From assembly GCA_020633335.1 (NCBI GenBank), contig JACKDU010000008.1, positions 310,001-374,000 on the forward strand: DNA of 64,000 nucleotides, written 5' to 3'. The notes beneath the pieces are model-generated. The model ran no database searches. It saw only the letters and a list, made by a program, of their open reading frames with translations, and had not been told where the DNA came from. Below, one piece after another: positions 1-8,000 of the stretch (its first letter is position 1; the number at the start of each line of letters is the position of its first letter). A program made the position numbers and the translations under genes. Source of the stretch: Myxococcales bacterium. Its GTDB lineage: Bacteria; Myxococcota_A; Polyangia; Nannocystales; Nannocystaceae.

Positions 1-389
1 AGCTCGCCCCGCATCGCGTCGTGGCCGAGGTGGCTCTCGCCGATCCGCACGGAGAAGGGGCGCGCCTCCGCGCGGAGGGCCGCGATCGGGAAGCGGCGGT
101 TGATCGCGAAGCTCGCCGAGGGGTCGTCGCGATCGAAGTAGGCGAACCAGAGCTGGGCGTAGGGCTCGCCGTGACCGACCAGCGGCGACTCGAGCGTGTA
201 GCGGATCCAGAAGCCGCTCCGGCTCTCCCGGTGGTTGCAGGTCAGGTACCAGACCTCGTAGTGGCCGCGGCGCTCGCCGTCCCAGACCATCTGGTTCGCC
301 GCCTCGGTCTCGCCCCCGGCCGACGGCGTCGGGCCGCGGACCCGATCGAGCATGCGGTGGAGGCGGACGCGGCGGCGGCTTCGAGGCAT
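1..389 (-). CDS. Unrecognised protein, N-terminal part (runs off left edge)
   Basis: About 129 codons are visible on the minus strand with no stop, and the gene continues beyond base 1. Third codon positions are almost all G or C, as in the other real genes. The sequence is rich in aromatics (MVWDGERRG, EVWYLTCNH, SGFWIRYTL, AQLWFAYFD), suggesting a beta-rich soluble fold; a lipocalin-like fold is only a guess. I prefer the ATG at 389 because a TAGGAT hexamer on the minus strand lies just upstream and overlaps the alternative ATG at 410. The in-frame Met at 353 is also possible. No signal peptide is seen. Function unknown. Confidence 0.6.
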   Translation of the reverse strand, partial: MPRSRRRVRLHRMLDRVRGPTPSAGGETEAANQMVWDGERRGHYEVWYLTCNHRESRSGFWIRYTLESPLVGHGEPYAQLWFAYFDRDDPSASFAINRRFPIAALRAEARPFSVRIGESHLGHDAMRGE

Positions 390-591
390 CGGCGTGATCC
401 CGACCTGCATCCTACCGAGGCAGCGCGCGATCTTCACCCACTTTCGCGCCGCCCCCGCCCTCCCGAGCGCCCGGGAGGCTCGACGCCGACGCCCGCCCTC
501 GCCCATCCTTGGGGGCGCGTCCGCGGGGGCGCGGCCCGTGGGTCGGTGCCGCTCGCCTCGCCAACCTGACCCAAAGACCTGGAGAACCACG

Positions 592-1236
592 ATGGAGAAG
601 CTCCCCACGATCGCGATCATCGGCGCCGGCAACGTCGGCGGGAACCTCGGCGTCCGCCTGAGCCAGAGCGGCCTCGAGGTCTGCTTCGGCGTCCGCCCCG
701 GCAAGTCGATCGACGCGCTCCTCGGCCGCTGCGGCCCGGGGGCGAGCGTGACCTCGCCGGCCGAGGCGGCCGCCGCCGCCGAGGTGATCTTCATCGCCGT
801 CCCGGCGGCCGCGGCCGTCGACGCCGCGCGCTCGCTCGGCGACCTCGCGGGCAAGATCGTCGTCGACTGCAACAACCCGCTCCGCTGGGATCAGGGCCCG
901 GTCTGGAGCCCGCCGCCCGAGGGCTCGCTGAGCGCGGCGATCGCCGCGGCCTGCCCCGGCGCCCGGGTGGTCAAGGCCTTCAACACCTTCGGCGCCGAGT
1001 TCCACCTCGATCCGACGCTCCCCGGCGGACCGATCGACGTCGAGCTCGCCGGCGACGACCCCTCGGCCAAGGCGACGGTCGCGGCGATCGCCGAGCGGGC
1101 CGGCTTCGGGGTGATCGACGCCGGCCCTCTCCGGAGCGCGGCGCTCCTCGAGAACCTGGCGATCCTCTGGATCCACCTGGCGACGGTCGGCGGCCAGGGA
1201 CGGACGATCGGCTGGCGGCTCCTCCGGCGGGGATGA
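592..1236 (+). CDS. NADPH-dependent F420 reductase-like oxidoreductase
   Basis: A 214-residue protein that opens with a Rossmann nucleotide-binding motif, IAIIGAGNVGGNLG (residues 6-19). It continues with the AEVIFIAVP and KIVVDCNNP strands and the ARVVKAFNTFG motif typical of the F420-dependent NADP oxidoreductase family (FNO/NpdG-like). Family members transfer hydride between F420 or a similar cofactor and NADP; the actual substrate here cannot be told. The length matches single-domain members. The ATG is preceded by a GGAGAA ribosome site about 6 bases upstream. It is monocistronic, diverging from the left-edge gene. No membrane segment. Confidence 0.8.
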   Translation: MEKLPTIAIIGAGNVGGNLGVRLSQSGLEVCFGVRPGKSIDALLGRCGPGASVTSPAEAAAAAEVIFIAVPAAAAVDAARSLGDLAGKIVVDCNNPLRWDQGPVWSPPPEGSLSAAIAAACPGARVVKAFNTFGAEFHLDPTLPGGPIDVELAGDDPSAKATVAAIAERAGFGVIDAGPLRSAALLENLAILWIHLATVGGQGRTIGWRLLRRG

Positions 1237-1291
1237 GGACGCCTGCGGGGCGCGGGCGCGCGGGCGCGCGGAGCCGCCCCTCCCTCCATCC

Positions 1292-1305
1292 TGTCCCTTC
1301 GGACA
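1292..1305. repeat. Dispersed 14-bp palindrome, intergenic copy
   Basis: TGTCC-CTTC-GGACA, a perfect 5-bp inverted repeat with a 4-base loop, 56 bases after the stop of the reductase gene. It could act as a short terminator, but the same motif is also found inside genes (see findings). Confidence 0.6.
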
Positions 1306-1431
1306 TCTCTCCATCAGCCGGCGGAGGCCGCCGCGAGAACGCCGTCCGCGGCGCGCTCCAGGAGCCGGCGAGGCGGCGCGCCGGCCCCTGAGCCGGCCGA
1401 TCCCGGCGATCCCCTCGCGGACGCGCGGTGC

Positions 1432-1437
1432 TACGCT
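1432..1437 (+). promoter_or_regulatory. Candidate -10 hexamer TACGCT, leaderless promoter
   Basis: The hexamer ends 6 bases before the ATG at 1444, so a transcript starting 6-7 bases downstream would begin at the start codon. No ribosome site is present. Confidence 0.45.
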
Positions 1438-1443
1438 GGCGGG

Positions 1444-2478
1444 ATGAAATTTCTTGGCTTGGGCTTTGACGCGGGGCGCGGCGCCACGGCGCTCACCTCC
1501 CTCGTACTCCTCTGCGGGTGTCCGATGGACAACCCGGAATTCCACGACACCCAGGGCTCGACCGGCGCGGACGCGTCGACCTCGGCGGCGAGCGCAGACG
1601 CGACCTCGGCGGCGGGCAGCGGGGGCGGGAGCGACGGCGGGACGACCAGCGGCGGCGCGAGCAGCGAGCCGGCGACCTCGTCGAGCGGCGACCCCTCGAC
1701 CACCGCGGACCTGACGTCGACGACCAGCGGCAACTCGAGCGACGCGACCACCTCGACCACCGACCCCAACACGACCGACGCGACCACGGGGACCACCGGC
1801 GGGGTCTCCTGCGACGCCCCCGAGGTCCTGCAGATCCCGGCGGCGGCCGACGCCTTCTTCATCCCCAACGGGACCGAGGGCGGCCTCACCTGCGTCTACG
1901 ACATCCTGAGCGCCGACAACCCGTGCAAGAAGCTCAACTTCGGCATGCTCGACGGGCTCCGCCTCCTCCGCCTCGACGGCGGGATCGACCCGATGTACGC
2001 GGTCCGCTTCCAGCACCAGCCGCTCGTCGACCTCACGGACATGGGCATGAAGGTCCTCGACGCCGCGCTCATCGTCTCGGTCTACGACGAGATCGTGGTC
2101 GAGGGGATGAAGCTCAAGGTCGCCATGATCGGCGAGGAGTGGCTCGAGGGGAACAAGCCCGGCACCTTGGCGGGCGACGGCGACTCGAGCTACCTCTTCC
2201 GCAACGTCATGGCCGCGGCGCCCTGGAGCGGCGGCGACGGCCCCCGCGGCGGGAGCAAGGAGGTCGCGACCCTGCCGATCCCCGTGGGCTACGCCCAGAA
2301 CGAGAAGGTCGCCTCGACCAACATCGACCTCACCCCGTGGATCAACGACCCGAACGCCAACAACGGCCTGGTCGTCTACTTCCCGGCGGGCACCCCGGTC
2401 GACACCGTCGGCCCCGGGATCAAGACCCGCGAGTCGGCGAACCCGCCGGTCCTCAAGATCCACTACTGCTCGCAGTAG
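1444..2478 (+). CDS. Surface lipoprotein with DNRLRE-like beta domain
   Basis: A 344-residue exported protein. The N-terminal signal ends in a lipobox-like LLCGC at about residues 21-25, predicting an acylated Cys. Residues 30-120 are a Ser/Thr/Ala/Gly/Asp linker, the usual spacer of surface lipoproteins in this group. From residue 122 a folded domain begins (APEVLQIPAAADAFFIPNG) and ends in PVLKIHYCSQ. Strand patterns such as RLLRLDGGID, LDAALIVSVYDE, STNIDLTPWIND and GLVVYFPAG match DNRLRE-type beta-sandwich domains found on extracellular enzymes and adhesins. No catalytic motif is visible. The MNIO gene follows 64 bases downstream. It is probably transcribed from a leaderless promoter. Confidence 0.75.
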   Translation: MKFLGLGFDAGRGATALTSLVLLCGCPMDNPEFHDTQGSTGADASTSAASADATSAAGSGGGSDGGTTSGGASSEPATSSSGDPSTTADLTSTTSGNSSDATTSTTDPNTTDATTGTTGGVSCDAPEVLQIPAAADAFFIPNGTEGGLTCVYDILSADNPCKKLNFGMLDGLRLLRLDGGIDPMYAVRFQHQPLVDLTDMGMKVLDAALIVSVYDEIVVEGMKLKVAMIGEEWLEGNKPGTLAGDGDSSYLFRNVMAAAPWSGGDGPRGGSKEVATLPIPVGYAQNEKVASTNIDLTPWINDPNANNGLVVYFPAGTPVDTVGPGIKTRESANPPVLKIHYCSQ

Positions 2479-2542
2479 GCGGGCCCGCGGGCGCTCCGCC
2501 CTTCGCGGCCGGGCGAAAATCGACTACAACCCTGGCGAGCCG

Positions 2543-3436
2543 ATGCCCGCCTTCCTCGACCGCGTCCGCGACCTCCCCCGCCTCGGCCTCGGGGTGAGCA
2601 CGGAGTACGGCGCCCGCCGTCAGGACGGCGCCCTCGACCCGGCGGCGCTCCGCACCCAGCACCCCGGCTACGCCGACTTCCTCGAGGTCGGCGTCGAGAT
2701 CGTCAAGGGCCTCGACGAGGACGCGCTCGCCTGGGCCGCGCGCGGCTGGCCGACGACCTACCACTTCCTCGACGTCAACCTCGACGAGCCCGCGGACCTC
2801 GACGCCGCCTGGCTCGCCGCCGTGCGGGCGACGATCGAGCGCCTCCGGCCCGCCTGGCTCTGCGGCGACGCCGGCCTCTGGCACTTCGGCGCGCGCGACC
2901 GCGGGCAGATGCTCCTCCTCCCGCCGGTGCTCGTGCCCGAGGCGGTCGCGCCGATGGCCGCGGGGATCGTCGCGCTCCGCGAGGCGACCGGCCTCGAGGT
3001 CCTCCCCGAGAACCCGCCGGGGTCGCTCTTCGTCGGCGAGCTCCACCTCCTCGACTTCTTCGCCCGCCTCGCCGACGCCGCCGACACCGGCCTCCTCGTC
3101 GACTGCGCCCACCTGGCGATGTTCCAGCGCGCCCGCGGCCTGCCGCCGCTCGCCGCCTTCGACGCCTTCCCCTGGGAGCGGGTGGTCGAGCTCCACATCG
3201 CCGGCGGCAAGGCGGCGGAGGTCGACGGCCTCCCGTGGATCGACGACGACCACGGCCCCGAGGTCCTCGCCGACACCTGGGCGATCGCCGAGGCGGCGAT
3301 CGAGCGCGCCACCAACCTGCGGGCGGTGATCGTCGAGTGCGAGCGCAACCCGATCGCCACGGTCGCGCCGATCTTCGCCCGCGCCCAGGGGCTCCTCCCG
3401 CCCGCGCTCCGGGGCGCCGCGGAGGCCCGGGCGTGA
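2543..3436 (+). CDS. DUF692 multinuclear non-haem iron oxidase (MNIO)
   Basis: 297 residues covering a whole DUF692/MNIO TIM barrel. Family motifs appear in order: RLGLGVSTEYG, ADFLEVGVE, TTYHFLDVNLDEP, LCGDAGLWHFG, LEVLPENPPG, LLVDCAHLAMFQ, VVELHIAGG, WIDDDHGPEV and VIVECERNPIA. The His, Asp and Glu residues in these motifs are the expected iron ligands. MNIOs such as MbnB and TglH oxidise Cys or Asp residues of ribosomally made peptides, usually with a partner protein. The next gene overlaps by 4 bases (GTGA) and is such a partner. No obvious short Cys-containing precursor lies beside the pair, so the substrate is unknown. A TACAAC hexamer at 2525-2530 may be the -10 box. Confidence 0.88.
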   Translation: MPAFLDRVRDLPRLGLGVSTEYGARRQDGALDPAALRTQHPGYADFLEVGVEIVKGLDEDALAWAARGWPTTYHFLDVNLDEPADLDAAWLAAVRATIERLRPAWLCGDAGLWHFGARDRGQMLLLPPVLVPEAVAPMAAGIVALREATGLEVLPENPPGSLFVGELHLLDFFARLADAADTGLLVDCAHLAMFQRARGLPPLAAFDAFPWERVVELHIAGGKAAEVDGLPWIDDDHGPEVLADTWAIAEAAIERATNLRAVIVECERNPIATVAPIFARAQGLLPPALRGAAEARA

Positions 3437-4206
3437 GCGCAGCGGCGATCGACACGATCCAGGTCCAGCGGGCGCTGGTCTGCATGCTCTACGACCCCGC
3501 CTACGCCGCCAGGGTCCGCGGCGAGGGGCCGCTCGCCGAGCTCGGTGAGCGCGAGCGCGCGCTCCTCCGCGCCGTCGATCCCCGGGCGCTGCGGACCGAC
3601 GCGATGCGCCGCGCCCGGGCGGTCCAGGCGATCCTCGAGGAGTACCCGGTGAGCGCCGCCCTCCTCGGGGTGCCGGCGGTCGACCGCTTCTTCTCGTCGC
3701 CCGCCTTCCGGGCCGCCGTCTTCGAGCGGGGCTCGATGGCCCTGTCCTTTGGGACAGAGTTTCTCAAGGAGCGGGCGCTCGGCGTCGGCGCCCTCGAGGC
3801 CGCGATCGCCCGCGCCCGCCGCCCCGATCGCCCGCGCCCGCCGGGCCTCGGCTGCGCCGCCAACGTCGCCGCGCTAGTCGTCCCGGCCGGCACCCTCGAG
3901 TGGTACCAGCAGGCCCGCGCCCGCCTCGGCGCCGACCCGCTCCGGGCCCTCGCCGCGCTCCGCCGCCCGTGGACCCAGCGGCCGCCGAAGCGGGGCCGCG
4001 AGCACCTCCTGGTCGAGGCGAAGGAGGGCGGCGAGGTGTCGATCGGCGGCGCCTCCGAGGCCCTGGTCGACCTCCTCCGCGCCGCCGATCCGCCGCGCCC
4101 GCGGGCCGAGGTCGTCGCCGCCGCGATCGCCCTCGGGGCCGAGGCCGACGAGGCCGACGAGCTCGTCGCCGACCTCCTCGGCGACGGCCTCCTCGCCGAG
4201 TCCTGA
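3433..4206 (+). CDS. MNIO partner protein, DUF2063/MbnC-like
   Basis: 257 residues starting at a GTG that overlaps the MNIO stop (GTGA), so the two are translationally coupled. The N-terminal half is helical with motifs such as IQVQRALVCMLYDPAYAARV, ILEEYPVSAALLGVPAVDRF and FGTEFLKER, resembling DUF2063-type or MbnC/TglI-type partners that deliver substrate to MNIO enzymes. The C-terminal third (EHLLVEAKEGGEVSIGGAS onward) looks like a small helical domain that could bind the substrate peptide. The function is inferred from operon position and length. Codons for ALSFGTE (3739-3759) are unusually poor in G/C and coincide with the dispersed palindrome. Confidence 0.7.
   Translation: MSAAAIDTIQVQRALVCMLYDPAYAARVRGEGPLAELGERERALLRAVDPRALRTDAMRRARAVQAILEEYPVSAALLGVPAVDRFFSSPAFRAAVFERGSMALSFGTEFLKERALGVGALEAAIARARRPDRPRPPGLGCAANVAALVVPAGTLEWYQQARARLGADPLRALAALRRPWTQRPPKRGREHLLVEAKEGGEVSIGGASEALVDLLRAADPPRPRAEVVAAAIALGAEADEADELVADLLGDGLLAES
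3743..3756. repeat. Dispersed 14-bp palindrome, intragenic copy
   Basis: TGTCC-TTTG-GGACA lies inside the MNIO partner gene. It forces the codons TTT and ACA, which are rare in this window. Confidence 0.6.
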
Positions 4207-4215
4207 GCCCCGCGC

Positions 4216-6012
4216 TCAGGCGACCCGCGCGCGCCGTCGCCGGCCGAGGCCGACCAGCGCGAGGCCCACGAGCGCCGTCGCGGGCCCCTGCTGGCCGCTC
4301 GCGCAGCCACACCCCGAGGCGTCGCCGTCCATGCCGGCGCCGCCGCTCGAGGTCGCCCCGCCCGAGCTCTCGCCCCCCGCCGAGGTCTCGCCCCCCGCCG
4401 AGGTCTCGCCCCCGGAGGTCGTGCTCGCCGACGGCATGTGGGCCTGGTTCCAGGCCGCGAGGAGCTCGTCGATGAGCGCGGTCCGCGAGCTCAGCACCTG
4501 CGGCGCGCCGGCCATCGCCACCTGCTGGACCTCCTCCTCCCAGGGCATCTCGTCCGGGAAGATCGGCCAGGGCGCGGGCCCGTCGGTCCACACCTCGCGC
4601 CCGTCCGGGAGCGTCCAGCGCACGTTGCCCTCGCAGAAGGTGTAGCGCTGGGCGATCCGGAAGCTCGGGACCTGCGGGAGATCGGGGTTCTCGGCGAAGA
4701 CCGGATCCGCGAGCATCTCGTGCGGCGAGATCGTCGTGTACATCCGGGTGACGTAGGGCTTGGTCTCGAGGAGGGTCTGCGCGCGCTGCCCCGGGTCGAC
4801 GATCCGCTCCTTGAAGTCGGCCGCGAAGCCCGAGCCGTCGCCCCAGGCGGCGCCGTCGATCATCCCCTCGTAGCAGCTCAGGCAGTCGTAGAACGTGAAG
4901 CGATCGACCCCCATCGGCACGGGCAGGTAGGTGTCGAGGAGCCCCTGGAGGAGCGGGTGGCGGAGCTCGCAGACGATCTCGCCGTTGTCCCAGCACTCCA
5001 TGATCCCCTGGCCGATGAGGGCGTTCACCGCCTCGATCGCCGGCAGGCCGACGAAGGCCTGCGGGTCCCAGCCGGCGCTGAAGAGGCCGACCTTCGGGAT
5101 CACCGCGCTCGGCCCCGCGTACTCGGTGACGAAGGCGTTGCCCTCGGCCTTGAAGGCGTCGACCGCCAGGGTCACCACCTCCTTGTAGTTGGCGCCGAGG
5201 TTCGGCCAGTCGATCATCAGCGGGTTGACGAGGACGTGGCGGTAGTTGGTCGGGACCGCCCGATGATCGCCGAGGAAGAAGACCCGGATGTCCATGTCGT
5301 CGATCGCCGCGATCCGGGTCAGGCGGATCGGCACGCAGGGCTCGACGCCCTGGTAGCGGAGGACGACCGGGTGGACGACCGGCGTGTCCGAGGGCAGGAG
5401 CTTGAAGGCCGCGAAGAGGTTGCCCTCCTTGAGGTAGGCGTCGAGGATCGGCGCCGCCTCGGGGTCCTGGGCGTAGCCGTTGGCGTCGAGCCAGTCGATC
5501 ACCTCCTGGACGTTGCCGCCGTTGAGCACGGTCACCGAGAAGGCGCCGACCGTCCCCTCGTAGACGATCTCGGGGCCGCCGGTGTCCACGCCGCCGGTCT
5601 CGCCGCTCCCGTCCGAGGTCGCGGTCGCCGAGTCGGTGCCGCTCATGTCGCCGCCGCAGGACTCCATCGACTGGTTGTACCCGTAGGTCGGCACGGTGCC
5701 GTTCAGGACGTTGTCGAAGAGGATCTCCGAGCCGACCCGGAACTCCGGCAGCGTCTGCACCGGGATCACCCACGAGAACTTGTCGAAGCTCGTCATTGGA
5801 TCGTAGGCGATCTGGATGTGGACCTCGACGCTCTGGCCGTCGAAGGCGAAGAGGATGTTCTCGCTCGACTGATCGACCGGCATCGACTGGGGACCGGTGT
5901 CGCAGAAGGTGCCGCCGCAGGCTGCGGCGACCCGCGGCGCGGCCGTCAGGGCGACGCCGGCGGCGAGCGAGAGGAGGCATGGGATCATCGAAGTCGAAGA
6001 GACGAAGCGCAT
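4216..6012 (-). CDS. DUF2330 secreted protein with MYXO-CTERM-like tail
   Basis: 598 residues. A signal peptide (CLLSLAAGVALTAAPRVAAA) is followed by ACGGTFCDTG and the long DUF2330 region, whose start (ENILFAFDGQSVEVHIQIAY, SFDKFSWVIPVQTLPEF) is characteristic. The domain is common in myxobacteria and of unknown role. Residues about 525-575 are repeats of TSGGE/TSAGGE type. The end has a Cys-containing GCGCASG, a hydrophobic stretch and an Arg cluster (GLGRRRRARVA), the layout of the MYXO-CTERM sorting signal for surface anchoring. The stop is 9 bases from that of the MNIO operon on the other strand. Start at 6012 is the first ATG; a second in-frame ATG lies at 5988. Confidence 0.82.
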   Translation of the reverse strand: MRFVSSTSMIPCLLSLAAGVALTAAPRVAAACGGTFCDTGPQSMPVDQSSENILFAFDGQSVEVHIQIAYDPMTSFDKFSWVIPVQTLPEFRVGSEILFDNVLNGTVPTYGYNQSMESCGGDMSGTDSATATSDGSGETGGVDTGGPEIVYEGTVGAFSVTVLNGGNVQEVIDWLDANGYAQDPEAAPILDAYLKEGNLFAAFKLLPSDTPVVHPVVLRYQGVEPCVPIRLTRIAAIDDMDIRVFFLGDHRAVPTNYRHVLVNPLMIDWPNLGANYKEVVTLAVDAFKAEGNAFVTEYAGPSAVIPKVGLFSAGWDPQAFVGLPAIEAVNALIGQGIMECWDNGEIVCELRHPLLQGLLDTYLPVPMGVDRFTFYDCLSCYEGMIDGAAWGDGSGFAADFKERIVDPGQRAQTLLETKPYVTRMYTTISPHEMLADPVFAENPDLPQVPSFRIAQRYTFCEGNVRWTLPDGREVWTDGPAPWPIFPDEMPWEEEVQQVAMAGAPQVLSSRTALIDELLAAWNQAHMPSASTTSGGETSAGGETSAGGESSGGATSSGGAGMDGDASGCGCASGQQGPATALVGLALVGLGRRRRARVA

Positions 6013-6138
6013 TTATTCAACATGGCGGCCGCGCGGAGGCTGGGCGCGCGCAAGAAGCTCCTGGGCGCTGCTCAATCGCTGCTCGGCGAGTGCCCAGAGG
6101 CGCTGGCGGATCGCCCGGCGAACACCGACACTCGAGGC

Positions 6139-6860
6139 ATGCGCCCCGCGAAGCTCGTGATCGCCACCCTCCTCGCCTGCGCCTGCGGGCGCGAGCAGCC
6201 CGCGCCCGCGCAGAGCGGAGGCCGCCGCGCCGCGCGCCGCGCCCGCGCCCGCCGCGACGCCAGCGACGCCGGCGGAGGCCGGAGGCCGAGCCCGCGCCCG
6301 CGCCTGCGCCCGCGCCCGAGCGCCCTCCCCTCCCCGGCGGCCGCGAGCCCGCGGACGAGGCCGAGCGCCAGGCGGTGATCGCCACCGAGGGCGCCGCCCG
6401 CAAGCTCGGCGGGATCCTCAAGGATCGCGTGCAGAAGGCGATGAGCGACGGCGCCCCGGCGTCGGCCGCGAGCACCTGCGCCGGCGTCGCCCAGGAGATC
6501 ACGGCCGACGTCGCGCGGGTCACCGGCGTCGCCGTCGGCCGGGCCTCCGTCCGCCTCCGCAACCCGAAGAACGCGCCGCCGGCCTGGGTCGACGCCTGGC
6601 TCCGCCACCACGAGGGCGCCCCGGCGGCCGAGGTCTCGCTCGATCGCTGGATCGTCGACACCCCGGAGGGCGCGGTCGCCCGGGTGATCCTGCCGATCGC
6701 CGTCGAGCCGCTCTGCGTCACCTGCCACGGGCCCCTCGAGGGGATCGACGCCGGCGTCCGCGAGGTGCTGGCGGCCCGCTACCCCGGCGACGCGGCGACC
6801 GGCTACGCGGTCGGCGACCTCCGCGGCGCGCTCTGGGCCGAGCGGGCGGTCGAGCCCTGA
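6139..6860 (+). pseudogene. DUF3365 (Tll0287-like) haem-domain lipoprotein, frameshifted
   Basis: An ATG at 6139 with a GAGG ribosome site encodes a lipoprotein signal, MRPAKLVIATLLACACG. The conserved domain is in another frame, from about 6282 to the stop at 6860: EAERQAVIATEGAARKLGG, TCAGVAQEITADVARVTGV, RASVRLRNPKNAPPAW and PLCVTCHGP, the last carrying a CxxCH haem motif. This matches DUF3365. Between the two parts (6205-6285) lies Ala/Pro-coding sequence that reads sensibly as AEAAAPRAAPAPAATPATPAEA in the third frame, so two small indels probably separate the pieces. Either the gene is broken or the sequence has errors in this GC-rich repeat. Confidence 0.65.
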
Positions 6861-6871
6861 GCGCTCGTCAT

Positions 6872-6893
6872 GTCATGTCGACAACGACATGAC
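6872..6893. terminator. Hairpin between convergent genes
   Basis: GTCATGTCG-ACAA-CGACATGAC, a perfect 9-bp stem with a 4-base loop, sits between the stops at 6860 (plus) and 6912 (minus). An A run (CAAAAAG) follows on the plus strand; there is no T run after the stem in either direction, so termination is plausible but not typical. Confidence 0.5.
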
Positions 6894-6911
6894 CAAAAAG
6901 ACAGACGATAA

Positions 6912-8000
6912 TCAAGGGAGTCGCTCGAGGATCACCCCGGTGTAGGGCGCCTTGTCGAAGAAGCCGCCGACCGCGAAGACCGGCCCGCCGGGGATCCCGA
7001 AGACGCTGTGGAGCTCCTCCTCGACGCCGCTCTCCTCGCGGACCCAGGCGCTGCTCTCGGGGGCGAAGAGGGCGATGAAGCCGCGGCGACCGACGACGGT
7101 CGCGTAGCCCGCGGGGTCGATCCACGCGCCGTCGAAGCCCTGGTCGTCGGGGAAGGCGAGCGCGTTCCAGACCCCCTCCTGGCGCCGGAGGACCACCCCC
7201 GAGGCCCGACCGCCGGCGACGATCACCTCGTCGTCGTCGCCGTGGATGCCGATCAGCGTCGAGGTCGTCGGCGTCTCCTCGCTGCTCCACGTGTTCCCGT
7301 CGTAGTGGAGGATGAGGCCGAGCGAGCCGATCGCGTAGATGTCGTCGGCCGCCCGCCCCCAGATCTTGTAGAGCGCGTGGCTCTCACCCGAGACCGCGGA
7401 GACGTCGACCGGCGTCCAGGCCTCGCCGTCGAAGTGGATCATCACCGGCGGGAGCTCCATGCCGGCGCCGCCGACCGCCCAGAGGTCGTCCGCGCTCGCC
7501 CCCCAGACCCCCCAGAGGGGCGCGCCGGCGTTGCTCTCGCGGGGCTCCCAGACGCCGCCCACCCGGTGGATCACCGCGCCGTAGTAGCCGACCGCGACCC
7601 GGTCCTCGCCGATCCCGTGGATCCAGTTGAGGCGCGGGGTCGACGGCGGGATCCCGGGATCCGGCACCCAGGCGCCGTCGACGTACTCGAGGATCACGCC
7701 GGCCGTCGGCTGGCCGCCGACCGCCATGATCGTCTCCGGGCCGTCGCCCCAGATCGAGAAGATCGAGCCGATGTCGGTGTCGAGGTGGGCGCTCACCTGC
7801 CAGCCGTGGGGGGTCGGGAGGTCGGCGCCGGTGCTCGAGGCGCTGGCGCTCCCGCCCTCCGTCGTGGTGTCCGTGCCGGTGGTCGTGCCCTCGCTCTCGC
7901 CCTCGCTGGTCCCGGAGGTCGGCCCGCAGGCGAGGGCGAGGGCGCCGAGGAGCGCGAGGGGGCGGAGGCGAGGGGCGGGCGCGGCCATCGATCGGCTCAT
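6912..8000 (-). CDS. Beta-propeller-like surface lipoprotein
   Basis: 362 residues. The signal ends in ALLGALALACG with the lipobox Cys, followed by a short Ser/Thr/Glu/Gly linker. The rest is a set of repeats built on IWGDGPETIMAVGG, IHGIGEDRVAVGYYG, VWGASADDLWAVGG, IWGRAADDIYAIGS, IHGDDDEVIVAGG and FGIPGGPVFAVGG. These are the WG-D-AVG blades common in myxobacterial surface proteins and probably fold as a propeller. The ATG at 8000 overlaps the stop of the upstream caspase-like gene (ATGA), so the two are co-translated. No enzyme motif is seen; the role is probably binding or structural. Confidence 0.75.
   Translation of the reverse strand: MSRSMAAPAPRLRPLALLGALALACGPTSGTSEGESEGTTTGTDTTTEGGSASASSTGADLPTPHGWQVSAHLDTDIGSIFSIWGDGPETIMAVGGQPTAGVILEYVDGAWVPDPGIPPSTPRLNWIHGIGEDRVAVGYYGAVIHRVGGVWEPRESNAGAPLWGVWGASADDLWAVGGAGMELPPVMIHFDGEAWTPVDVSAVSGESHALYKIWGRAADDIYAIGSLGLILHYDGNTWSSEETPTTSTLIGIHGDDDEVIVAGGRASGVVLRRQEGVWNALAFPDDQGFDGAWIDPAGYATVVGRRGFIALFAPESSAWVREESGVEEELHSVFGIPGGPVFAVGGFFDKAPYTGVILERLP

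Noticed and set aside
412..2463. Long open frame on the minus strand over the reductase and lipoprotein genes
   Set aside because: Its product is Arg/Gly/Ala-rich with no domain and lies opposite two convincing genes; long shadow frames are expected at this GC content.
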